From positions 23,955,791-24,019,790 of the forward strand of contig CM067316.1 of NCBI GenBank assembly GCA_034231615.1: 64,000 nucleotides of DNA, given 5' to 3'. This DNA is from Meghimatium bilineatum. Lineage: Eukaryota; Mollusca; Gastropoda; Stylommatophora; Philomycidae. Every line of letters begins with the position of its first letter. Position 1 is the stretch's first letter. A model generated the notes under the pieces. It was not told the origin of the DNA and made no database searches. It worked only from the letters and a program-made list of their open reading frames with translations. Shown piece after piece: positions 52,805-64,000 of the stretch. Made by a program: the position numbers and the translations under genes.

Positions 52805-54350
52805 TATATGTAATGTTGTACCCACGCAGTGGATTTTTAATCAACATATATCAATTACATACTGCCAAGTCATCATTCATCATGCACAACTTGCACACAA
52901 GACCTCCAAATTTATAATTCATCTTCAACAGGATTATATACTTGCTGCAAAAAACATCTCTAAATAAAATGGAATTAATTCTGAAACTTTGTTGTGAGAC
53001 GTCACTGTTGATCATCAATATATATTACATTTAAAAAAATAACAAATGCTTAAAGACCCTATAAAAACATATTTTTGTTTTAGATACATTTTAAAGTTGG
53101 TAGTGTTCAAAGATTTATGGATTTTTTTATTTATAAATCCATTTTCTGCAATCAAGGTGCCTCCATAATCTTGGTCCTCATCAGCTATTCTAAAGCTGGC
53201 TCGGAGTATAAATACCAGAACCTTACTCAAGGTTTGGCAGCATTTCTTAATTTTCAAGTCAGTTACTATTTTAAGATAGGCTGACTAGAAAACTAAATGC
53301 ACTGGAAAATGATCACAGCACAATGATGATTAAATCAAACTCACTGTTTTGTGCTGTGTTGGTATGCAAAATTATATAAAGTTACAAAATAAAGGCAAGA
53401 CACTAAACATCCAAACAATGAAAGTCAAAAATAAATATAAAACCTGAAATAGATAAAACCCTTGCTAACAGTGGATATCTTGGGTTGAAAGGGAGAAACA
53501 ATACAACCCAGCTATAAAAACAGCAGTACAATGCACATATGCTCAAAATACAAACAAGAAATTCAAGTGGCCATACCAGATAAAATGTAAAAGACAAATG
53601 GGAAAAAAGGATAATATGGATGCTTATGGCAGTCAGCATGGCTCTTTGTGATGATTAATCTATTTTGAAAATGTCAATATGACTTTCATACTGATAAAAA
53701 CCTTATTTTAACTAGTAGTGATTAGACCTTCATAAATATTTGTATGGTTGTGATTATACCTTTATAGTTGTATCTTTGTCTCTTTTAATGTTCTCCATTT
53801 TTCTGAGCCAAGCAAAGGTAGCAATTTAACAGTTAAATATTCTTAGTTTTGTAGCTATTAAAAATGTGTTTAAAGTGGGATTGTATGTGTCGCTAGTACA
53901 TGAGTTTATCAACAAACAGTTCTTGATTCAACTTCTGGAATGGCTACTCTTAAGTTGACCAAGCTTTACAGACGAGTAACCAACTCACAGTTATGACAGT
54001 AAACAACAAAAAAGAGAACTGGTTTTCCCAACTCAAAATACATACTAGTTTGACCTTTCACAAGGTAAAAAACACAACAATATAAAGCTTAGTAATGTGA
54101 TAGGTGCAATACCCATATGACATGATATGCTACAGGACTGCTTTTATGCGTAATTTCCCAACGAAAGTGTTTCATCTTGCCTTTTATAATTTTTCTTGCC
54201 TGTTTCACACACTCGCTCTCTCTCTATTTGCTATGATTTTACTTATTATTGAATTTCTTTAATTTATATTATGTGACCTTATTCTGAAAACTATCTTCTC
54301 TGCATATTCCAATCTATTTTCTATAATCAATCATTTAGAATATCCTGTTT
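52805..54350. other. No recognised feature
   Basis: AT-rich. Several short ORFs on both strands lack any recognisable domain. No tandem repeat or transposon end seen. Confidence 0.45.
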
Positions 54351-54754
54351 TAAATGTGTGTTACGGATTCCCAAAAGAAGAGCAAAGAATAGAGACACTG
54401 TCACATGTCATAAGATGCAGCACAAAAGCTACTTATAAATCAAAAAAGGAAAATGTGCAAGAAAGGAAAAATGTAACAGCTCAACAGTGGAGACTAGAAA
54501 AACAAGTACAGATGACATCATATAAAGCAGTGGCTCCCAATGGAAAAGTCACATTTGGGACCGTGACAGGTTTTCTGTGAGGTAGTAAGCTTAAATCATA
54601 AACTAGCATGATTACTCCCCTTTGCTTCTATATAACCATGTGAAAGTGGACGATTCTTTATTTGAAAACCAAAAACAAGAAACATAAAATGTTGAGAATA
54701 ACATGTCAAATATGTTGGAAAACTCAATGGCTAATTATGAAGCTTGTTTATTGT

Positions 54755-54835
54755 CTATTGTCTTTCCCCAGGTGAATGTTTGTTGATAGTATTCACACTT
54801 GCCCTTAAGCATAGGAGTGGGAGCTTAAGCAATTT
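54755..54835. repeat. Shared repeat fragment
   Basis: Near-copy of 41090-41165 (TGTCTATTGTCTTTCCCCAG, GATAGTATTCACACTTGCCC, AGGAGTGGGAG). Family unknown. Confidence 0.55.
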
Positions 54836-54856
54836 CAATTTTTATCATAGCATTAA

Positions 54857-55255
54857 TTAAACTCTGTACAAGTCACAAAACAGTCTAGTTTATTTGAAAA
54901 TAAACTCTGTACAAGTCACAAAACAGTCTAGTTTATTTGAAGATAAACTCTGTACAAGTCACAAAACAGTCTAGTTTATTTGAAGATAAACTCTGTACAA
55001 GTCACAAAACAGTCTAGTTTATTTGAAGATAAACTCTGTACAAGTCACAAAACAGTCTAGTTTATTTGAAGATAAACTCTGTACAAGTCACAAAACAGTC
55101 TAGTTTATTTGAAGATAAACTCTGTACAAGTCACAAAACAGTCTAGCTTATTTGAAGATAAACTCTGTACAAGTCACAAAACAGCTACCGTTAGTTTATT
55201 TGAAGATAAACTCTGTACAAGTCAAAAAACCGTCTAGTTTATTTGAAGATAAAAC
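54857..55255 (+). repeat. Minisatellite, 43-bp unit, about 9 copies
   Basis: Unit AAACTCTGTACAAGTCACAA, then AACAGTCTAGTTTATTTGAA and GAT. It happens to have the same length as the LIG4 splice-site repeat but an unrelated sequence. Confidence 0.93.
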
Positions 55256-55289
55256 AATTTAAGATTATTCCAAGCGAATGAAAGAAGGC

Positions 55290-55372
55290 GAAATCTACAA
55301 ACTCATAGATAAGGATATAACTCACAGTGAATTTATTTAATTAGGTATAACACATAGCATCATCATTTGTGA
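55290..55372 (+). mobile_element. LINE 3' end fragment
   Basis: Similar to 10605-10685: AAACTCATAGATAAGGATAT, GTGAATTTATTTAA, CATCATTTGTGATGGACA. Belongs to the zinc-finger-ended LINE at 10150-10690. Confidence 0.55.
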
Positions 55373-55449
55373 TGGACACAAGAGGTAACTAAGGAGTTTC
55401 CAGGGTGGAGTTGGCTGTTCAATCATATGGATCATGACCCAACATTTGT

Positions 55450-56469
55450 ATTTTCAAGTTATCATCTCTAAGACTGTCTATCAGTCTAGTACTATAAGTA
55501 TCATCATAAAACCAATCATACTTGCAAATAGATGACACTGAAAGTAATAGGAAAGTAGAATATGTAGAAGATAAAACATTTTAAAAAAAGAACAATTAAC
55601 AGTAACTGAAAGTAATGATAGATATAAAACAGAAATATGAAAAGACAATTTCCATAAAAAAGGACATTTATAATCAGCTGCAGGACAATAGTTGTAATTA
55701 AATAAATGTATGTGCTTGCTTCTATCTGTGCAATATGGTTGCCGTTACATATTTAGAAAATAAAGTACTTTACTGATGACAAACTTTTAATTAACAGTTA
55801 GTAGCTTCAAAGGGCAATTTGTGAAATCATGCTGCAAAGCCAGACCTGATCATGGGATGAACATGCTTGTTGTAAATAGTATTGTCATTAATTATGTTTT
55901 ATTGGTATGGTTATTAAATGTTTTATTGGTATGGTCATTAAATATGTTTCTTCTTTATTTATTTTTTTTTGGGGGGGGGGGGGAGAAAGAAGAGATCACC
56001 GACCCCTATCAAACAAATCCACAGGTGGTGGATAGTGGAACAGTCTCCACATATAGAGGTCAAGTGTGGTATAAGCCAGAATTTCTCTGGCTGAATTAGC
56101 AGTCCGGACCAAATCAGTGTTGCCGCCTACCAGACCACTTTCGATATCCCCAGTGAAATACTGCATGTGTCCAGTAATGAGTAACATTAAGCAAGTATGA
56201 GCTGCTATAAGCTCATGTTGCTGGTGTGTGGTTATCAATTCCCTACCAGGAGTGTGCCTGGGGCTTAGTTAGGGTTAGGGGTAAGCACGCACAGTGAAAT
56301 GACAGATGAACACATTTCAGATCACCCTCCCTCTATGTAGGTAGTGCTTCATACTACAAAACCAGATCATCAAGAAGTATAGTAAATCATTGGCAAAAAT
56401 CATCCTATGAGAGGGGAACTCTGAAACCTGGGCAGAATGGTGCTCATTAATTCTGGTAGGCAAGTCATC
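55450..56469. other. No gene recognised
   Basis: AT-rich, with a G13 run near 55970 and a short telomere-like TTAGGGTTAGGGG at about 56266-56280. No ORF with a known domain. Confidence 0.45.
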
Positions 56470-56477
56470 TACTAGAA

Positions 56478-56815
56478 CAGGGGTGGGAAAACTTTTTGTG
56501 CAGAGGGCTGCATTGCAAATTGTAAAGCTATTGGAGGGCTGCATATAATATTATGTATGTTTTTGTCTAAAATTCTCGGTAAGTAATCAATTAAATATTT
56601 TTATTGTAAAGAAAAGTAGTTTTACATAATGTAGATAACTTCTGAAATAAATTACTTTTGTAACAGACTTACACTATAACAGTATATTTTCTAATATGGA
56701 TAAAAGGTTTTGCAAATATTTTAACAATGTTCGTGTATTTAAAATGTGTTTGAGGGCCACAAAATATCCAATGGCAGCCGCATGCGGCCCGCTGGCCGTA
56801 GTTTGCCCACCCCTG
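56478..56815. mobile_element. hAT-type MITE with perfect 8-bp duplication
   Basis: Ends CAGGGGTGGG..AAACT and AGTTTGCCCACCCCTG are inverted repeats, flanked by the perfect 8-bp repeat TACTAGAA (56470-56477 and 56816-56823). 338 bp, no ORF. CAGGGGTGGGCAAACT ends with 8-bp duplications are typical of hAT elements. Confidence 0.95.
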
Positions 56816-57349
56816 TACTAGAAGGAAAATTCAAAAAAAGCCCCCACTGCACTTTGGACAATCCTTGGATGAATATGAACTAGAGAAATGTATCCTGACT
56901 CAAAAGTAAGATGTAAGATGGAGGTACTGGATCTAAAAGTGCAAAATAGTACATGAGTAACTGCCAGGGCTGAAAATCAGTGACATGCAATGACTTCATA
57001 AGTCAAATAAAAGATGAAAACAAAATGTTTTATTGTTATGGTCATTAAACGTTATGTTTTATCATATTGAAATGAAAAGGGTCTTAGCTTTTATTTAATG
57101 CATATTTTGCTATATCCACCATTTACATAATTAGAACAGTACTTTATGAAAAGCTCCAGGAAATTCAAATAAAAGCATACAAAAGAAGTATAGCCACTCG
57201 TGAACAAATAATCAGAATGATCAGTACAATGAATTAAGAATGCATGTCAATAAGTAAGTCACAAATGGCTAAAAAAAATAAAATAAAGATGATAACTTGG
57301 AAATTGATTATTTTTAAACTGACATTGTCCTTTTTATTTTTCAATATTT

Positions 57350-57505
57350 CTAATTCAGCGCACATTCTCAAACTCCCACTGGATCTCTCTTATAGCAGGA
57401 CAATGGTCCAACTAGATTTCCAGCAGGATGTAATCCAGAAAATGGAAATGCATTGTCTTGCCGTTTTATTTGCGCTAATGGCCTGACACATCCATCTCCT
57501 GCGGA
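57350..57505 (-). repeat. SINE-like dispersed repeat copy 10
   Basis: + strand TTCTCAAACTCCCACTGG, GATTTCCAGCAGGATGTAAT, ATGGAAATGCATTGTC, TTTATTTGCGCTAATGGCC. It abuts the 3' end of the mariner transposase relic. Confidence 0.75.
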
Positions 57506-58495
57506 ATTTTTCAATATAATTTCCACCTGCATTGATGTACTTATCCCATCGTTTTATCAGTCTTCCCAAACCTGCTGCATAGAATTGAGTGCTCTGGTTT
57601 CTAATCCACACTTTCACTTCACATTCAACTTCTGTGTCATTTGCAAAATACCGCCTGCCAAGGTGGGTTTTCAGTGGACCAAAAATGGTGGAAATAGTTT
57701 GGGCTGTAAGGTGAATGTTTCAGAAGTTCCCACCCTAGATGGTCAATTCTCTCCTGATTAAATGAGCCATAAGTGCTCTGCCTTTGTCATAAATGAGTAG
57801 TGCTCCTCTAGTCAGCAGGCCTGGACGTTTTCTTCTAATTGCATCCTGAAGCATCAACTGTACTTCCCAGTATGATTCAGAATTCACATTGTGAGCTTAT
57901 TTTTTAAAATTGTTTAGAAGCACTCTTGACAATCCCAGAGCACTGTCAGCATAACCTTCCCTGCTGATGACATACCTTGAATTTTTGGACGCATCGTGAA
58001 GAAGTATGTTTCCATTGTATTGAAGCACGCTTTGATTCAGGTTATTAATGATGCACCCATGATTCATCGCCAGTAATAATCCTGTTCCGCATATCTTCTT
58101 CACATGCGCTGCGACAGAGATGCTGCAAGGACAGGCCTAATCAGTTAATTTTGATTTCGTCCGTCAATTGTCCCGGTACCCACCTTGACCACACTTTCAT
58201 AAATTTCAATCGATCATGCATTATGTGGAACCATGTGGGCATCCTATTACAGCTGCAAAAGAGTCTATCATTACTCAACTGTCATCTCTAATCACTAATC
58301 ATCTCCTCCACCCACTGCATAGATGTGTCGCTGCAATCTGAACAGGAAGGCCAGATCAGACTTCATCAACAATTTTAGAGCCGTCTCTGAGACATTTTTT
58401 TTACCCAATTATGCACTGCTTTACAGGACAAACATTCAGTATAAATGGGAGCAATTCCTTATGAATGTCCTTTGCGAGCAGTCCTTTCCCCCCCC
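57505..58495 (-). pseudogene. mariner transposase relic, nearly full length
   Basis: Read on the minus strand with frameshifts: GLLAKDIHKELLP near the start, KAVHNWVKK, FMKVWSRWVPGQLTDE, RNRIITGDESWVHH (first catalytic Asp), a broken second-Asp region, LGWELLKHSPYSPN (third Asp of YSPD replaced by Asn), RYFANDTEVECEVKVWIRNQ and FYAAGLGRLIKRWDKYINAG at the end. This is the mariner family close to the transposase part of SETMAR. Many frame breaks and the lost Asp make it dead. Confidence 0.88.
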
Positions 58496-58499
58496 AAAA

Positions 58500-59000
58500 A
58501 AAATACACAACAGCATGCTGTTCTTTGACTGTTCCCTCTGTAAGTACAGTCACCATTTTGTTTCAGCGCATGCACCTAACAAACGGAAACATAAAATTCT
58601 ATGTTGCTGTCACCTAATGTAACCTTTAGAACCACCTACTACATTTTCTTGCCATCCCACAGAACTTTGTGACTTTCTTATTGACTTGCCCTCGTACCAT
58701 TGTAAATACAAACCATCATTCAGAGATGAGGTAATCCTTTCTTTAATTAAACTACATGGGACTAACACAGGTGATATAATTCAGTTGTCATTTATCTTTT
58801 TCCTTTGTGGTAAGGGAGACATAAGATTCAAGTGCCATTTTAAGACATTTATAAGAGATAATCTTATATCAAAACCTGGATATGGTTCTTAGAGAGAATG
58901 CCCAATGAAAAAAAACTGCAAAATGAATTTACTTATATGTCTGTCTTATATAATAATTTAAGTCAGTGTAATGTAAGTGTGGTTTCCTAGTGTGATCTGT
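58500..59000. other. No recognised feature
   Basis: Contains open frames up to about 100 codons (58323-58622, 58686-58892) that partly run antisense to the mariner relic and show no known domain. Confidence 0.4.
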
Positions 59001-59007
59001 CTATTGG

Positions 59008-59212
59008 TGTGCATGTTTGATACAAAGCTTGTGAAATTATGACTGTTAAGTCTAGTAGGTGTGCATGTTTGGTGGGAAGCTTGTGAAATTATGACTTAAG
59101 TCTAGTAGGTGTGCATGTTTATTTCCAAGCTTGTGACATGACTTAATTCTAGTAGGTATGCATGTTTAGTGAGAAGCTTGTGAAATTGTGAATGAATTTC
59201 CAGTAGGCTTAG
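59008..59212 (+). repeat. Degenerate tandem repeat, about 4 copies of 50-57 bp
   Basis: Each unit has GTGTGCATGTTT, AAGCTTGTGAAATTATGACT and TCTAGTAGG. The copies differ by indels. Confidence 0.8.
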
Positions 59213-59539
59213 TAGTGTGATTTAGATATAGGTCTTTCAACTACCAATAGATAAATAATAGCAAGTCCTTAAATATTACATTCTGCAGCCACATGCCAAT
59301 ACAAATCAAGATGTCCTGCTTATAACAATAGAATCTCCATCACATTTATTTGCCAATGAAAATACCACTAAATATTAACGTGAGCATATTGTAAATGCCT
59401 GTTTGTCATTCCACTCAGGAATTACAAGTGATTAGCTATTACTTCCTATGTGCAGTGGGGTAGTTTCTCAGTTTTCTTTCATACCCAGGATACTTCAGCT
59501 TTCGGCTTAATGTAATGCCTTTTAAGGAAGCCTTCTACT

Positions 59540-59900
59540 TGGATCGGATCTATGTTACAAGGCGAGTTGATATTTGGTATGCATCTTTCTGCTGAAGATG
59601 TGCTCCGATGTAGGAAGCTGCCTCCATTGCTCCATGTCCAGATCTAATTCCTTCTATATGAGCTGTTTTGCGTGCCAGTGACAGTCGAATTAGACTAGGG
59701 TCACTAAGTCTTCGTAAATAACATTGGAGCGACATCGAACACATCCAGAGTTTGGGACTTGACCTATGCATTTCCAGCGCACGTGCCTCATTTACCTGTG
59801 AGGGTCTTCTAATCCATCATGTTTCCAGGGTGCACCATAAGGAGATACTTTTAAAATCTTGATTATTTGCTAACCCTGGGCTAACACAAGAACAACGTGA
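59540..59900 (-). other. Unrecognised transposon-like ORF fragment
   Basis: Minus strand: an open stretch with LWMCSMSLQCYLRRLSDPSL and GHGAMEAASYIGAHLQQKDA, preceded by SLWCTLE, which is shared with 40980-41030. I do not recognise it. The shared segment shows it is a dispersed element. Confidence 0.35.
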
Positions 59901-60985
59901 AGTCTCTTGTCCCCTAAATGATTGTAAAATACCATGTTCTTGCAGAAACTGTACACATGCTTTTGAATCTTCAACATATCATAGAAGATCTTGATAATTC
60001 ATTCTTGGAGTAGCAGTCACGTTTATCGTGTAGTATTGTCATTTCAAGAATCAACATAACTTCATTTATGGAAATTCATTAATAACAAAACTATAACATT
60101 TTATTTTTCACAGGGGGCATTATTTCTAAGTACACTAGAATACTGTTTACCTCTTTGCATTGTGACTGCATTCACCAGTACATTGGGATTCTTTTTTTTT
60201 AAACGCTGGCTAAACTATAAATAACATAATCTCAACTCTAAACTATAGATTCGTATATGTTTTATATCTGATTTTGTAGATTTATCAATTGATATTGCCT
60301 TTGAAAGCCAGAAAATAATAGAAATAGATGAAAAGGTGCTTACATAATGGGCTCAATTTCCTGAAAGAAAAATTACATAGCAAAGTCTTACTTACGGTAA
60401 ATCCAGCAAAGTTTAAAATGTCTTTAAAAAGAAAAGGCAATTTATATTTTTTTAAACAAATCTTCATAAATATAAAGAATATGTCACTGAAATTATATAA
60501 AATGAACTAACTTAACAACACTACACTACAGGTAGAATGATAGGCGTTTCGTTTCTTTAGCACACAATAGACAATATGCACACTGGAGGCTGATATAGTT
60601 CATTAGTTATATGTCTTATTCATGTTCACAGACTTCCAGACAACATGTATAACAATGTCATAGTTCATTGTCTAGTAAATATGTTGTATGAGGAGTCACT
60701 GTCACAAATTAAAGTGAGCTGAATTTAAGAACCAACGTAGTGTTCAATTCCTGAAGGTTTCAATGTGTCAAATAATAAAAGATTCTATCTTTTAGGATGA
60801 AGAGTTTTGGGTTGAGTTGGCAACCCGCTGCCGCACAGCAGATTCATAGGAATCGTACACGAGGTGGACAGGAGTGTGGGAACCAAATAGGATCCTGGCC
60901 TTCCCAAGGGGAAGTAATGAGGTTGAAAATCACATACATTTAGAGTTGCCTTAACCCTTTCAGAATGCAATTATTCCGGAGTTTG
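59900..60985. other. No gene recognised
   Basis: AT-rich. A less AT-rich patch at 60790-60930 (TTTTGGGTTGAGTTGGCAAC) resembles the GAGTTGGCAGTC block near 39285 but I could not extend the match. Confidence 0.4.
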
Positions 60986-60989
60986 GGCA

Positions 60990-61370
60990 TAATTAATTTT
61001 GGCTAAATTTGTGACTGCAACATAATTTAGCTGAAAGCTTCTTGAAGACAAAGTATTAGCTATAGAAGACCATATGAGATATCAAAAGGAAGAACTGAAT
61101 GTGGAATCCATACAACATAAACATATAAGAATTGTAACAACAAAATACAAAAATTACACCACAAACAGAGATGTTAGATAAACAGAAAAATTGTCAATTA
61201 TTTTGTTCTGCTCACCTTCAATTTTACTTGCCTTGTAATGTTCCTATCCAATTCTCACTAAGGCAGATGTCTTGACTGTCCATTTAATGATCATGATTTT
61301 TTTTAATTGAAGTAAATCTTTCAATTCCCTAATGTTTTATGCCATTTTTGTGTGTTCCATGTCAAATTTC
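60990..61370 (-). mobile_element. piggyBac-associated repeat
   Basis: Near-copy of 17740-18069 plus 19131-19260, here uninterrupted. It lies just downstream of the piggyBac transposase end and may be its 3' flank. Confidence 0.7.
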
Positions 61371-61503
61371 AAATTTAAACAAGTGTGAAAATTTACGAAA
61401 TATTTCCCAGTACTGGATTTTTCAGTTAAAGTTTAAAACTCATATATATGTCCTATTTATATCATTTATATTTTTACTATTTAAAATCTTTATTTTTACA
61501 CTA

Positions 61504-61870
61504 TTTGGTGTGATATACCCTAAAACAGACTTTGGGACACAGGTGGGGTTTGTCTATACACCCCACACAGTAGAAACTGCTGCGTTTTCTCAGTTTTGAT
61601 TTACTGCACTGTGCACATTGCCGATCTTCACCATCATAATCAATTAAATGTACAGCGCCAACACATACTTCATCCTTTGAGAGTACTGGCCTTGGTCCTC
61701 GTTTCTTAGCTATGGCTGCAATTATGTCTCTGGGAATTTCCTGGCCGGACAGAAATGAATTGATAAGTTCATCTTTATACTGTGCAAAGGTCATACGCTT
61801 GGATGCAGTATGGTGGGATAAAACATACAGAATGTGTGCATTGACCTGGCGTCACTTCTATATTAGTTGG
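61504..61870 (-). pseudogene. piggyBac-like transposase C-terminus
   Basis: The minus strand reads VNAHILYVLSHHTASKRMTF, then AQYKDELINSFLSG, and after a linker CAQCSKSKLRKRSSFYCVGC, DKPHLCPKVCFRVYHTK-stop. The (V)NA..LY helix followed by a CxxC...CxxC...C...C.CF..YH cysteine-rich domain is the end of piggyBac transposases. The catalytic aspartates upstream are not found. Confidence 0.88.
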
Positions 61871-61899
61871 AATTTTGTTCAAGAATACATAATCTTGAA

Positions 61900-62450
61900 C
61901 CATGGAATAAATTTATAGCGAATTGTGGTCGAGTAATCATTTAATCCATGTTTTGGTAAGATTCCCGTTGCAATTATTTTATTAGTATATAAAATATATT
62001 GCAAGAAATTTTAAACTCTGCTCTGGTAATTGTTTACCATGCAGAAAATGTAAATCTCTTTGTCATTAGTGTTCTTCTTTATTTTATCCTCTGCATAAGC
62101 ATTTATATTTGCTATCAGACTGTCAATAATATCAGTTGTCAGTAGTGTAACCAACAGGCCAGTGCTGATGAATTTTCATTCAGCAGTGCTTGGACACCAG
62201 ATGCAGTTGATCTAAATAGAAATAACCCAATAGATACATTCTGTTTGAGTTCTTTCTTCTGAATATCATTAGGCCTATTGTCTGTAAGAACAATCAATAT
62301 AAAGTAATGCTGCTGTAAAACTATGAAAATAGTACTTACGTAGAACACAGGTCATGTAGTTGTACTGGACAACGACTAATACACTATTACTGTCTGATGC
62401 TGACATGAAAGAATACACACAACAGCACACAGGATATAATCATACAAATA
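61900..62450. other. No recognised feature
   Basis: AT-rich, no ORF with a known domain. Confidence 0.4.
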
Positions 62451-63440
62451 ACAGTACACAGGACATAACTAATGTTTCGACTAAAAGGCCTTTATCAAGA
62501 TGATAAAGCACATAACATCAAAAGACGCTGAATAGGAATGACGCGATGACACACTAACATGTCTAAGAGAAATGTGAATGCGAGGTGCCAAAAGGATAGG
62601 AACAAGAAATACATAAAAACGTAAATACATGTGGAAACGAAATAAACAAAAAGATGACGTAACTGACAGAACAAAATGAATAAAGACAAAGACAACACCG
62701 ACCAATAATTAAACAAAAGAGTGGTCAGAATTAAGTCCAAAAGGCGTAAGGATACCAAACTCAAAAGTAAAATGATTTTAAAGAGCGTAACTAGATCTAT
62801 TATCAGTGGTGCAAGATCTAATAGCAGTGACCTGAATATAAAAAACACCAAGATGGCCATTACCATTGAAGTGTGTGGCGACAGGAGTACGGTAGGTTTT
62901 CTGTGTTTGATGGCATAAAGATGGTTGCAGAAGAGGTCGTTCAATCTCGAGCCAGTTTTACCAATATACTGTTTGCAGCATCGTTTACATATGATAACGT
63001 AAAAGACATTACGGGATTCACATGTAAAGGCTTCATCAATAAAGTGACCGTAGGAAATGAAACGGAGCTCATCTGAACCACATAAGGACATATGTGGCAA
63101 CGACCACAAGAGAAATGAAGTGCCAAAATTGTCAGGAACAGAAGGCCTAATGTAAGGTGGCTGTGGATCAAGATGTCATTGAGATTTTTGTCGCACCTTT
63201 AGGCAACTAGGGGCAAGTCCTGGAAAGCGGCATGAGTGTTAGGATCAAGCTGGAGAAGGGAATAGTGTTTAAGCAAGATATATCGGACAGTAGAGTTATG
63301 GGGATGAAAGATAAGGATAAGTATAACTCTATTAGGGAAGGAAGGCGAACCGTTGGAATTAGTCAAGGTATCAAGGCGAGATAACTGACATACACAGAGC
63401 CACTCAAATGAAAGGATACTTTCAGGGAACAAGCTTCTGT
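62450..63440 (-). mobile_element. Penelope-like element, C-terminal half and 3' end
   Basis: Minus strand, with frameshifts: FHPHNSTVRYILLKHYSLLQ and DPNTHAAFQDLPLVA.R, KNLNDI (end of RT domain), CGRCHICPYV, then FTCESRNVFYVIICKRCCKQ and YIGKTGSRLNDLF (GIY-YIG endonuclease), followed by a 3' region ending in the hammerhead-like core at 62474-62499. The RT catalytic core is missing or beyond recognition. Confidence 0.88.
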
Positions 63441-63459
63441 AGGAGCAAGAGTATCATAG

Positions 63460-64000
63460 CTGTCACTATCTGATTTATCAGAAACAGCAGTAGGAACAGT
63501 TCTAGATTTTTTCAGCTGTTATTTTTCCTTTGCCCTTACCATTATTAGGTTTATTTCTTTTCAGAGTTCACTGTGGTATTCTACATCATTGTCAAAATCA
63601 ACCAATTCGTCACTTGAATTAGACTTAATATCTTCAGTTATCGAACTCTTAAAAAATAATAATACCTCATCTTTGTTCAGTCTTTGAGCTCTCTTATCAG
63701 TGGAAGATGAAGCTATTTTTCTCTTCTTCTTCTTTCTGTTTTCATGTACGTTTCAGTGTTGAGAGGAGAGTGAGTTTACAGTCTGTTGCCCTTCTATTTC
63801 CCATTTCAGTGTGTTTCTAATACACTATTTATCCACCTTTTACGAGGGCGTCCAATAAGTCTAGTTTTCGTATCATTTGTTAAGGGTTTCTTGGATACTT
63901 TGCTCTTTCTGTCTGGTTATGTGGCAAAACCATGTAACTTGATGTTTATGAATATATTCTTAACGTTGGCGTGATCCTTGTTTTCTTAGTTCTTCATTCC
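63460..64000 (-). pseudogene. Possible LINE-type C-terminal fragment
   Basis: On the minus strand, 63790-63985 reads KSKVSKKPLTNDTKTRLIGR and PRKRWINSVLE, similar to the GRP(R)KRW ends of LINE RT ORFs. Stretch 63540-63720 has an open acidic/Ser-rich segment (SSITEDIKSNSSDELVDFDN) of unknown origin. Confidence 0.4.

Noticed and set aside
54356..54580. 74-codon ORF as a gene
   Set aside because: Lys/Gln-rich short frame with AAQQWR-like words resembling LINE ends; too short and unmatched to support a call.
58323..58892. Two + strand ORFs (99 and 68 codons) as a host gene
   Set aside because: The first is largely antisense to the mariner relic, and neither has a recognisable domain or splice context.

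Overview
The window is a piece of an AT-rich, intron-rich, repeat-laden animal genome. Coding exons are short, separated by introns of about 0.8-4.6 kb with GT..AG borders. The rest is mostly transposable-element debris: LINEs with and without RNase H, a Penelope-like element, Tc1, mariner, piggyBac, hAT and TA-flanked MITEs, SINE-like repeats, and many minisatellites. An invertebrate such as a mollusc or another lophotrochozoan or arthropod fits, but the sequence does not fix the phylum.

Two host genes are supported. (1) Nine exons on the + strand (5312-26930) encode the C-terminal 304 residues of DNA ligase IV (LIG4): the end of the ligase OB-fold with motif VI, a basic linker with a likely nuclear localisation signal, BRCT1, the XRCC4-binding linker, and BRCT2 with the stop codon. 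All eight exon junctions keep the reading frame. The upstream catalytic exons lie outside the window. (2) A long minus-strand ORF (47702-50392) encodes an unrecognised protein with five C2H2 zinc fingers. It is probably the last coding exon of a gene that begins further upstream.

Layout: 385-4442, an apparently intact LINE (endonuclease, RT, RNase H) with a 13-bp target-site duplication; 5312-26930, LIG4 with introns full of minisatellites and relics; 27385-34860, downstream repeats (MITE, RNase H LINE relics, an RT fragment at a TA microsatellite, a Tc1 relic); 34917-38445, a 5'-truncated LINE carrying a nested LINE; 38873-40045, an inverted duplication; 40150-41170, unrecognised repeated ORF sequence; 41170-46990, decayed LINEs and MITEs; 47190-50354, the zinc-finger gene; 50866-64000, SINE, MITE, minisatellite, hAT MITE, mariner, piggyBac and Penelope-like remains.

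The most striking observation is in LIG4. The 3' splice site of the first BRCT1-internal exon junction has been amplified into exactly 13 tandem 43-bp copies (15295-15853). Each copy carries a TACTAAC-type branch site, an AG acceptor and 15 nt of exon, so there are 13 near-equivalent acceptors. Only the last yields a full-length protein; any other reads into the UAA of the next branch-site motif. The preceding LIG4 exon has an acceptor whose upstream 170 nt are a MITE. Several other minisatellites in the window also grew from pieces of recognisable functional sequence (an RNase H relic, a Tc1 transposase, a Penelope-like element), which suggests a genome with frequent local tandem amplification.
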